Positions 58,018 to 64,000 of a stretch of DNA of 64,000 nucleotides are shown here, piece after piece. Position 1 is the stretch's first letter. Each line of letters starts with the position of its first letter. This stretch comes from Bacillus sp. FJAT-25509. Lineage in GTDB: Bacteria > Bacillota > Bacilli > Bacillales > Bacillaceae_G. Under the pieces are notes generated by a model. That model was not told where the DNA came from. It did no database searches and saw only the letters and a program-made list of their open reading frames with translations. The translations under genes were made by a program, and so were the position numbers. Location of the stretch: positions 205,856 to 269,855 of the forward strand of contig NZ_LJIZ01000021.1 of assembly GCF_001420605.1 (NCBI RefSeq). Direction: 5' to 3'.

Positions 58018-58737
58018 ATGAGCGATGTAGTTCAAATCCAGAAAGTCGATCGTTTATTTGGAAAAAGAGCTGTGCTAAAAAATATTTCAATGAACATCCG
58101 AGAAGGTGAAATTTTTGGGATTTTAGGCCCATCAGGTTCTGGGAAAACAACTTTAATAAAATTAGTAGCTGGAATTGATAAAAGTTCAAAAGGCGAGGTA
58201 CTAGTTTACAACAAAAAAATGCCTAATTTTTCTGTCCTTCCGTCTATAGGTTACATGGGGCAATCTGACGCATTATATAGCGATTTAACAGGAACTGATA
58301 ATTTAAATTTCTTCGGTGCTCTATATAATTTAAAAGGCAAAGAACTTAAGTCGAGAATTCAAGAAGTAGCTCAAATCGTTGGTTTAGAGGATTCATTAAA
58401 CAAACAAGTTAATCAATACTCTGGAGGAATGAAAAAACGACTTTCTCTTGCCATTTCAATCCTCCATAAACCTACATTACTAATCCTTGATGAACCAACA
58501 GTTGGAATTGATCCAGTACTAAGAAAGCAAATTTGGAATCAATTTTTTGAGATGAAAAAGCAAGGTACTACAATCATCATTACAACCCATATCATGGAAG
58601 AAGCTGAAAAATGTGAACGGATCGGATTAATTAGAGAAGGAGAATTAATTGCTTTAGATACTACTGAAAATTTAATCTCGCAATCAAAAACAGGTAAAAT
58701 CGAAGACCTATATTTTAATACTGAGGTGAGCTCATGA
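58018..58737 (+). CDS. ABC transporter ATP-binding protein (ABC-2 type exporter)
   Basis: A 239-residue ATPase: Walker A GILGPSGSGKTTLIKL (about 36-51), Q-loop GYMGQSDALY, signature YSGGMKKRLSLAI (about 138), Walker B LLILDEPTVGIDP, H-loop TTHIMEEAEKC. This is the drug/lipid export branch (DrrA-like). Ribosome binding site GAACGGAGGA. The stop overlaps the permease start (ATGA), so the two form one transporter. Confidence 0.93.
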   Translation: MSDVVQIQKVDRLFGKRAVLKNISMNIREGEIFGILGPSGSGKTTLIKLVAGIDKSSKGEVLVYNKKMPNFSVLPSIGYMGQSDALYSDLTGTDNLNFFGALYNLKGKELKSRIQEVAQIVGLEDSLNKQVNQYSGGMKKRLSLAISILHKPTLLILDEPTVGIDPVLRKQIWNQFFEMKKQGTTIIITTHIMEEAEKCERIGLIREGELIALDTTENLISQSKTGKIEDLYFNTEVSS

Positions 58738-59750
58738 GAGTCTTTGCAATTTCTAAACGAATAATAAAACAATTTTTAAAAGATAGAAGATCTCTTGCAA
58801 TGATTTTTGTTGCTCCTATCGTATTATTGTTTTTATTTTCGTATATCTTAAAACAGGATGATACGAAACCAACTTTAGCCCTTGTAGATGCACCTCCAGC
58901 ATTTGAGCAAATTGTGAAAGATTATGCGAAAGTAAAGAATGTAAATCCTTCAGACATAGAAGATAAGTTAAAAAGCATGGATCTTGATGGTGCTGTTTTG
59001 TTTAAAGCAGGGAAAATAGTTGTACAAATTGAAGGGACTGATAAGGCAAGAACAACTGCAGTAATGGATGCTATTCAATCAGCAGTTAAAGAAAACACAC
59101 CTTCGAATTTTAAAATTGTAATGGACCCAATTTATGGTAGTAAAAATATGGAATCATTTGATTCAATTGGACCAATTTTTATTGGGTTTTTCTCATTCTT
59201 ATTTGTATTTATCTTATCTGGTATTTCTTTTGTAAGGGAAAGATTAACAACAACTCTTGAAAGATTACTTGTTACGCCAGTCAAAAGATGGGAAATAGTA
59301 GTTGGTTATATTTTAGGCTTTGGATTTTTTGCTTTAATTCAATCGATCATTATAACAGTCTTTTCAATCAGTGTGTTAGATATGTATAATGTAGGAAGTG
59401 CATGGGAAGTCTGCGTAGTTAATATTTTATTATCTCTAACTGCTCTAACACTTGGAATGCTGTTATCTGCCTATGCAAATAATGAATTCCAAGTTGTGCA
59501 ATTTATTCCAGTTATTGCAGTCCCTCAAATTCTTTTTTCAGGTATTTTCTCAACAGCGTTTTTACCAAATTGGTTCAAATTTATTGGGGGTATTCTACCA
59601 CTGACATATGGAGCAGAAGCGCTTAGAGGTATTATGATAAAAGGACAGTCGCTTTCAGATGTTGTAATTCAATTACTGATCCTACTTGGATTTTCAATCG
59701 TATTTATTTCTTTAAATATAGTTGCTTTAAAGAAACAGCGTTCAATTTAA
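58734..59750 (+). CDS. ABC-2 type transporter permease
   Basis: A 338-residue permease: one N-terminal helix (about 20-40, SLAMIFVAPIVLLFLFSYIL), a large extracellular domain (about 45-135), then five helices with the ABC-2 signature GISFVRERLTTTLERLLVTPVKRWEIVVGYILGFG and PLTYGAEALRGIMIKG near the end. Partner of the ATPase. Likely exports a toxic compound; the substrate is unknown. ATG overlaps the ATPase stop. Confidence 0.9.
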   Translation: MRVFAISKRIIKQFLKDRRSLAMIFVAPIVLLFLFSYILKQDDTKPTLALVDAPPAFEQIVKDYAKVKNVNPSDIEDKLKSMDLDGAVLFKAGKIVVQIEGTDKARTTAVMDAIQSAVKENTPSNFKIVMDPIYGSKNMESFDSIGPIFIGFFSFLFVFILSGISFVRERLTTTLERLLVTPVKRWEIVVGYILGFGFFALIQSIIITVFSISVLDMYNVGSAWEVCVVNILLSLTALTLGMLLSAYANNEFQVVQFIPVIAVPQILFSGIFSTAFLPNWFKFIGGILPLTYGAEALRGIMIKGQSLSDVVIQLLILLGFSIVFISLNIVALKKQRSI

Positions 59751-59753
59751 GGA

Positions 59754-60398
59754 GTGTTACCAATTAAATTAGAAGAGTTTTTTCCAGAAGAAAAATTACA
59801 AGAAATGAATGAAAAAGAAATAAAAATTCTTGAAGCTGCAATTGAAATATTTGCAGAAAAAGGTTTTGTTAGTACTTCTACTAATGAAATTGCCAAAAAA
59901 GCAAATGTTGCTGAAGGTACTATTTTTCGTTACTTTAAAACAAAAAAGGATTTACTAAAAAGTATTATCAAACCGACATTAGTAAAAACAATTGCTCCTT
60001 TTGAAATGGATCGTTTTTCTAAAGCAGTATTTCATTTAGAATACGAAACATTTGAAGATTTTCTTAATGCGCTTATTAAAAATCGCATGGAATTTGCAAA
60101 GAAAAATAAAGCAGCTGTAAAAATAATCATACAAGAAATGCCATTCCAAGACGATATGCAAGAAGAGCTAAAAAGACTCTTTAAAGATAAAATGTACCCC
60201 AAAGTAGCTAGTGTATTACAATCGTTTATTGATAAAGGACAAATAAAAGAATTACCGATACCGACAGTACTAAGATTAATTATCTCAACAGTAATTGGTT
60301 TAGTTATCTCTTCAATCGTCCTAGAAAATACCCCTTTTTGGAACGAAGAACAGGAAACTGAACGTACGATTGAGTTTATTAAGAATGGGTTGAAATAA
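59754..60398 (+). CDS. TetR/AcrR family transcriptional regulator
   Basis: A 214-residue regulator. The HTH is at about residues 24-70 ([49 protein letters not shown]); the C-terminal ligand domain is helical and variable. GTG 59754 is the likely start ([15 protein letters not shown] as in relatives), with TAAGGA overlapping closely; the ATG at codon 18 (MNEKEIKIL) is an alternative. It closes the ABC operon and presumably binds the two palindromes in front of the operon, losing its grip when it binds the exported compound. Confidence 0.88.
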   Translation: MLPIKLEEFFPEEKLQEMNEKEIKILEAAIEIFAEKGFVSTSTNEIAKKANVAEGTIFRYFKTKKDLLKSIIKPTLVKTIAPFEMDRFSKAVFHLEYETFEDFLNALIKNRMEFAKKNKAAVKIIIQEMPFQDDMQEELKRLFKDKMYPKVASVLQSFIDKGQIKELPIPTVLRLIISTVIGLVISSIVLENTPFWNEEQETERTIEFIKNGLK

Positions 60399-60601
60399 CT
60401 TATAATTAATTTTGATAAAAATATGATTTTTGTTTATAAAAGGTAAATCTTGGTATGAGAATTTTGGAGTTTTTAATACTATTTGATTTTAAATGGAAAT
60501 GCTTCTATTTTTGGTTCTATTAGCCTAATTCATGATGATATTATATTGAATTTTACAACCTTGATTTAGAGACAATTTGTAATATAAACTTTTTTAGATG
60601 A

Positions 60602-60716
60602 ATTGATTGGACGATGATCGACTCCTATGGGAGATGCAGGAAGGGTGAGACCCCGCAGGAACGAGGAGGCTCAGCTCATGCCCCATGGAAAGCGAGCATC
60701 CTGTAGTGGAAATCAC
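60602..60716 (+). repeat. GC-rich core repeat, copy 5 (no flanking hairpin duplication)
   Basis: A 115-bp unit from ATTGATTGGACG to GTGGAAATCAC, with TCGACTCCTATGGGAGATGC, GTGAGACCCCGCAGGAACGA, GGAGGCTCAGCTC and CCCCATGGAAAGCGAGCATC. Orientation as in copy 1. Confidence 0.87.
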
Positions 60717-60756
60717 CAAGAGATTACTTATTAATTTGACAACTTCTATTTTTATC

Positions 60757-60795
60757 AGAAGAAAGGGATTTTAAATAATCTCTTTCTTCTTTGTG
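60757..60795 (+). terminator. Terminator-like hairpin downstream of the ABC-tetR operon
   Basis: AGAAGAAAG..GATT pairs with AATC..CTTTCTTCT (60757-60790), followed by TTGTG. About 360 bases after the tetR stop, beyond the core repeat; it may be the operon's original terminator. Confidence 0.6.
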
Positions 60796-60940
60796 TTTAA
60801 ATATGCTCTGGAATTGAGCTGAAATAAAATTAATTAGTAAGCTATTATACTTTAGCGATATAGTAATAAATCAAAATTACTTTATTCAGTTGTATCAATT
60901 ATTTGATTCTTTTCTGTGTTCAATATTCTATAAGAGCTGT

Positions 60941-60974
60941 GGACAAAAGCGAGCAACCTGTAGTGGAAATCAAC
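60941..60974 (+). repeat. Fragment of the GC-rich core repeat (3' third)
   Basis: GGACAAAAGCGAGC followed by AACCTGTAGTGGAAATCAAC matches the 3' part of the core. The rest is missing. Confidence 0.75.
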
Positions 60975-61113
60975 AAGACAATACTTATCTTATGACTTTA
61001 GTTTTTCTTATACTTACTAATCTCTACATATACTGCCTTTAATTACCTTCACTTTTCTTGTATAAAATATGTTAAAGTTAATTAAGTAAACAAGAAGGGA
61101 AGGTGTAGTATTC

Positions 61114-61347
61114 ATGAATTTTAAAAAGCTACAGGCGAAGGTTAATGATTTTAAAACATTTGGAGCAATAACAACAGCATTGGCTACTTTTTTCTATATC
61201 GGAACTCTCCTTCCAAAGGACGGATTAACCCAACATAAAATATTGATCGTCGAGAGTATCGTTTTTACAATGCTGATTTTTGCATTAGGTTTCTTTCTGA
61301 CATCCAATTATTTTAAACGCAAAATGCAAAAAGAAGAGCAAGCTTAA
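61114..61347 (+). CDS. YrhC family membrane protein
   Basis: A 77-residue protein with two predicted helices (about 17-34 and 45-66); DFKTFGAITTALATFFYIGTLLP matches the YrhC family. In B. subtilis yrhC closes the mtnN-mccAB operon. Here it stands alone 5.3 kb from mtnN. GAAGGGAAGGTG precedes the ATG. Function unknown. Confidence 0.8.
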   Translation: MNFKKLQAKVNDFKTFGAITTALATFFYIGTLLPKDGLTQHKILIVESIVFTMLIFALGFFLTSNYFKRKMQKEEQA

Positions 61348-61349
61348 AA

Positions 61350-61430
61350 ACCACTAAAAATGAATTCCCTCCAATTGGTAGATTTGACTAACAATTGGAG
61401 GTCATATTCATCTTTAGTGGTTTATTTTTT
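61350..61430. terminator. Long bidirectional terminator between yrhC and sigK
   Basis: AACCACTAAA (about 61350-61360) pairs with TTTAGTGGTT (61414-61423), with an inner stem CCTCCAATT / AATTGGAGG (61370-61378 and 61393-61401). Flanked by A and T tracts; it serves both convergent genes and overlaps the sigK stop. Confidence 0.8.
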
Positions 61431-62141
61431 ATCTTTTTTCTTTTCTTTTTCAGCTCTTAAAAACTCGTGGTACATTTTCATTAAAGCACGTTTTTCAATT
61501 CTCGAAACATAACTTCTTGAGATTCCTAATTTCTTTGCGATTTCACGTTGAGTTAGTTCTTTATCCATATCAATACCAAATCGTTGGATAATTACATCCT
61601 TTTCACGGTCATCTAAAATCTTAATATATTGCTTGATTTTTTCTAATTCCATATTCAGTTGAATTTGATCAACTACGTCTTCCGTCTCAGTTTTTAATAT
61701 GTCTAATAGTGAGATTTCATTGCCTTCTTTATCCTGGCCTATCGGATCATGAAGTGAGACATCTTTTTTTGTTTTCTTTAAAGCACGTAAATGCATAAGT
61801 ATTTCGTTTTCAATACATCTAGCAGCATATGTGGCTAATTTTGTTCCTTTACCTTGAACAAAGCTCTCAATTGCCTTTATTAAACCTATTGTACCAATCG
61901 AAATTAAATCTTCAGCATCTTCTCCGGTATTTTCAAATTTTTTAACAATGTGAGCAACGAGTCTTAAATTATGTTCAATTAATAAATTTCGTGCTTCTCC
62001 ATCTCCATTTGCCATACGATTTAAATAGAGCGTTTCTTCGGCTTGTGAAAGAGGTTGAGGGAAGGCATTATTTTTAACATATGAAACAAACACAAACACT
62101 TCTTTTAAGAAAAGACTTAAGGCGGTAAATAAACCAGTCAT
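61422..62141 (-). CDS. sigK: Sporulation sigma factor SigmaK (pro-SigmaK), uninterrupted
   Basis: Late mother-cell sigma factor. 239 residues. The hydrophobic pro-sequence ([20 protein letters not shown], about 20 residues) is removed by SpoIVFB. Then comes [16 protein letters not shown], region 2 ([43 protein letters not shown] ... [15 protein letters not shown]), region 3 and region 4 HTH ([27 protein letters not shown]). The gene is continuous, with no skin prophage at the usual rearrangement site. Ribosome binding site AGGAGTGATTAT. Confidence 0.95.
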   Translation of the reverse strand: MTGLFTALSLFLKEVFVFVSYVKNNAFPQPLSQAEETLYLNRMANGDGEARNLLIEHNLRLVAHIVKKFENTGEDAEDLISIGTIGLIKAIESFVQGKGTKLATYAARCIENEILMHLRALKKTKKDVSLHDPIGQDKEGNEISLLDILKTETEDVVDQIQLNMELEKIKQYIKILDDREKDVIIQRFGIDMDKELTQREIAKKLGISRSYVSRIEKRALMKMYHEFLRAEKEKKKDKK

Positions 62142-62328
62142 ATAATCACTCCTAAGGAAGGTAAGGTTAGTTGTTATTTATATATTTATGTAATGTACAA
62201 ATTCTGTGTGTCTGTACCATAAAAAAAATGTAAGCAGTGTAAAAAATTTGTTGAAAATAGTAAGCGCTACCAATCCGATAGTGATGTATCTTTTTTTAAA
62301 TCGTTACATATTTTAGAAAAAAAATGCA

Positions 62329-62358
62329 TTGACAGCCTATTTAAAAGTGATTTATAAT
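62329..62358 (+). promoter_or_regulatory. Upstream SigmaA-type promoter of the aroA leader
   Basis: -35 TTGACA (62329-62334), 18-base spacer, -10 TATAAT (62353-62358). Confidence 0.75.
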
Positions 62359-62387
62359 CCTCATTAATAACTTTTTTAATGAATCTT

Positions 62388-62416
62388 TTGACAATTAAAT
62401 ATATTGCGATGATAAG
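62388..62416 (+). promoter_or_regulatory. Downstream SigmaA-type promoter of the aroA leader
   Basis: -35 TTGACA (62388-62393), 17-base spacer, -10 GATAAG (62411-62416), directly before the T-box. In tandem with the promoter 59 bases upstream. Confidence 0.65.
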
Positions 62417-62652
62417 AGCACAGTAGGCATAACTTCCCTGTTTAAGAGAGCTGACGTAGGCTGCGAGTCAGTACAAATGGTATGCTGAATTACATTCTTG
62501 GAGCAATTTCTATTTCATTTATTGAAAATAGAAACGGTCATTTTGATCGTTAACAAAATGAAGGTGGTGAACAGATTTTTTGTTCACAACTAGGGTGGTA
62601 CCGCGATTAATTAATTCGTCCCTACTGTTTATTCAGTAGGGACTTTTTGTTT
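62415..62652 (+). promoter_or_regulatory. T-box leader of aroA-tyrA, probable Tyr specifier
   Basis: T-box TAGGGTGGTACCGCGA at 62591-62606; terminator stem GTCCCTACTG (62618-62627) with CAGTAGGGAC (62634-62643) then TTTTTG. The specifier is TAC (62491-62493) in the context TGAAT-TAC-ATTCT, in register with the alaS and hisS leaders. So first-step aromatic synthesis here would be induced when tRNA-Tyr is uncharged, in line with tyrA as the next gene. Confidence 0.9.
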
Positions 62653-62728
62653 TCATTTTTACATACTTACTTCTTGATAAAAGAAGTGGTATTGGAATAG
62701 ACATTTAAAATTTGAGGAGGAAAAAGAA

Positions 62729-63814
62729 ATGAGTACAAATAATGAGTTAGTGCAATTACGTGATAAGGTTGATGAGATTAATTTAAAAATCGTTGAATTA
62801 TTAAACGAGCGTGGAAAAGTTGTTCAAGAAATTGGTCAGCAAAAGATTAAACATGGTATTAAGCGTTTCGATCCAGTTCGTGAGCGTGAAGTGTTAGATA
62901 TGATTGCAAATGTGAATGAAGGACCATTTGAAACGTCAACTTTACAACATATTTTCAAGACGATCTTCCAAGCAAGCTTAGAACTACAAGAGGATGATCA
63001 CAGAAAAGCTCTATTAGTTTCAAGAAAGAAAAAGCCTGACAATACAATTGTTACAGTGAAAAATGATATTGTCCTTGGTGATGGTTCTCAATCATTTATT
63101 ATGGGACCGTGTGCAGTTGAGAGCTACGAACAAGTACGTGCAGTAGCACAAGCTATGAAACAACAAGGTTTAACAATGATGCGAGGCGGTGCATTTAAAC
63201 CTAGAACTTCTCCATACGATTTCCAAGGTCTTGGATACGAAGGACTACAAATTTTAAGAGAAGTGGCAAATGAATTTGATTTAGCAGTAATAAGTGAAAT
63301 ACTAAATCCAAATGATGTTGAAAGATCGTTAGAATACGTTGATGTCATTCAAATTGGTGCACGTAATATGCAAAACTTTGATTTACTGAGAACAGTTGGT
63401 CAAGTAAATAAACCAGTGTTATTAAAACGAGGACTGTCAGCAACAATTGAAGAATTTATTAATGCTGCAGAATACATTATTTCGCAAGGAAATGACCAAA
63501 TTATTCTTTGTGAAAGAGGAATTCGTACTTACGAGAAAGCTACAAGAAATACATTAGATATCTCAGCAGTACCGATTCTGAAGAAAGAAACACATTTACC
63601 AGTAGTAGTAGATGTTACGCATTCTACTGGTCGTAAGGATTTGCTATTACCAACAGCAAAAGCAGCTTTAGCAATTGGAGCAGATGCAGTAATGGCTGAA
63701 GTACACCCTGATCCAGCAGTTGCTTTATCAGATTCAGCTCAACAAATGAATATCCCACAATTTGAAGAATTTATGTTTGAGTTAAAAGACTTCCGTGCAA
63801 AACTACAATCATAA
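62729..63814 (+). CDS. aroA: Bifunctional DAHP synthase/chorismate mutase
   Basis: First enzyme of the shikimate pathway (erythrose 4-phosphate plus PEP to DAHP) with an N-terminal chorismate mutase that also mediates feedback control, as in B. subtilis AroA (AroA(G)). 361 residues: AroQ-type mutase (about 1-85, [27 protein letters not shown]), then the type I beta DAHP synthase with [47 protein letters not shown] and [15 protein letters not shown]. Ribosome binding site GAGGAGGAAA. tyrA follows after 27 bases. Confidence 0.96.
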   Translation: MSTNNELVQLRDKVDEINLKIVELLNERGKVVQEIGQQKIKHGIKRFDPVREREVLDMIANVNEGPFETSTLQHIFKTIFQASLELQEDDHRKALLVSRKKKPDNTIVTVKNDIVLGDGSQSFIMGPCAVESYEQVRAVAQAMKQQGLTMMRGGAFKPRTSPYDFQGLGYEGLQILREVANEFDLAVISEILNPNDVERSLEYVDVIQIGARNMQNFDLLRTVGQVNKPVLLKRGLSATIEEFINAAEYIISQGNDQIILCERGIRTYEKATRNTLDISAVPILKKETHLPVVVDVTHSTGRKDLLLPTAKAALAIGADAVMAEVHPDPAVALSDSAQQMNIPQFEEFMFELKDFRAKLQS

Positions 63815-63841
63815 ATAATATTACTTAATGAAGGATAGGCG

Positions 63842-64000
63842 GTGAATGCCTTGAAAAAGAACGTCCTTTTAATTGGCACAGGATTAATCGGAGGCTCAAT
63901 TGCCTTGGCAATAAAAAAAGTTCATGATGTAAATATAATTGGATATGATATAAACGAAAAACAACTTGAAATTGGTAAAAGAATTCAAGTTTTAGATGAA
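63842..64000 (+). CDS. tyrA: Prephenate dehydrogenase TyrA (3' end outside window)
   Basis: The first 53 codons are visible. VNALKKNVLLIGTGLIGGSIALAIKK carries the NAD-binding GxGxxGG loop and aligns residue by residue with the MNQMKDTILLAGLGLIGGS start of B. subtilis TyrA. That supports the GTG at 63842 (AAGGA 6 bases before) over TTG 63851. Converts prephenate to 4-hydroxyphenylpyruvate for tyrosine. It shares the tyrosine T-box transcript with aroA. Confidence 0.9.
   Translation, partial: MNALKKNVLLIGTGLIGGSIALAIKKVHDVNIIGYDINEKQLEIGKRIQVLDE

Larger units (their letters stand above)
60399..61113. other. Repeat-bearing intergenic region without genes
   Basis: 715 bases after tetR, AT-rich, with a complete core repeat (60602-60716), a terminator-like hairpin (60757-60790) and a partial core (60941-60974). 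Around the complete core, AACTTTTTTAGATGAATTGATTGG resembles the short inner arm of copy 1, but I find no duplicated hairpin on the left side. No open frame is credible. Confidence 0.6.
62142..62728. other. Divergent sigK/aroA intergenic region
   Basis: 587 bases. The half near sigK (62142-62328) is AT-rich and holds no gene I can see; the sigK mother-cell promoter must lie there, but I could not pick clear SigmaE or SigmaK boxes. The other half holds two promoters and the T-box leader of aroA. Confidence 0.6.

Noticed and set aside
61422-62141. Skin-like prophage junction within sigK
   Set aside because: The coding sequence is continuous across the usual rearrangement site.

Overview
The window is about 64 kb of AT-rich chromosome from an endospore-forming member of the Bacillaceae. 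It carries spoVB, an uninterrupted sigK with its pro-sequence and an RsfA-type regulator. Gene order closely follows the Bacillus subtilis stretch ruvB-queA-tgt-yajC ... secDF-recJ-apt-relA-dtd-hisS-aspS ... cymR-iscS-mnmA-recD2-alaS ... udk-greA-pbpI-mtnN. No genus can be fixed from the sequence alone. I saw no tRNA or rRNA genes, no CRISPR array and no transposase gene.

Layout. 1-3.5 kb: 3' part of ruvB, a DUF2905 gene, queA, tgt, yajC (Holliday junction motor, queuosine tRNA modification, Sec accessory). 3.5-9.8 kb: TIGR04086 and DUF421 membrane proteins, spoVB (minus strand), comN, secDF. 10.4-17.1 kb: CDF cation transporter, recJ, apt, relA, dtd. 17.2-22.6 kb: small proteins, an aspartate-type T-box leader, hisS-aspS, tcdA, a small lipoprotein. 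22.6-33 kb is more accessory: RsfA-like regulator, rarA, a DUF2306 membrane protein, an unrecognised 586-residue membrane-anchored protein, two small proteins and a 1373-residue secreted subtilase ending in cohesin-like and dockerin modules. 33.4-42.3 kb: cymR-iscS-mnmA, a TPR protein, recD2, two tiny proteins, a GNAT acetyltransferase, an AI-2E family permease. 42.4-55.8 kb: T-box-alaS, ireB-ruvX-DUF1292, mltG, trmR-trhP1-trhP2 (tRNA wobble uridine hydroxylation and methylation), udk, greA, pbpI, yrrS, mtnN. 55.9-60.4 kb is a second accessory block: NmrA-like reductase, azoreductase, a truncated Rrf2 regulator, and a TetR-controlled ABC exporter with clear operators. 61-64 kb: yrhC, sigK, and a tyrosine-type T-box with aroA (DAHP synthase/chorismate mutase) and the start of tyrA.

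The most unusual signal is a family of about 500-bp non-coding elements. Four copies (4907-5472, 9834-10391, 25632-26189, 39960-40554) each lie between two copies of a hairpin of about 31 bp that is the rho-independent terminator of the neighbouring gene. The hairpin sequence differs from locus to locus but matches on the two sides of the same insert. The inserts are 505, 496, 496 and about 535 bp. This is what a small non-autonomous mobile element would leave if it inserts at transcription terminators and duplicates the whole hairpin. Each copy carries a GC-rich 109-132 bp imperfect palindrome. That core also occurs without flanking duplications at 60602-60716, and as decayed fragments at 4858-4880, 54973-55027 and 60941-60974.

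Regulation visible in the sequence includes three T-box leaders (Asp, Ala and Tyr specifiers by mutual alignment), strong SigmaA-type promoters, two places where the terminator stem of one gene contains the Shine-Dalgarno sequence of the next (GNAT/AI-2E and greA/pbpI), and paired TetR-type palindromes around the ABC operon promoter.
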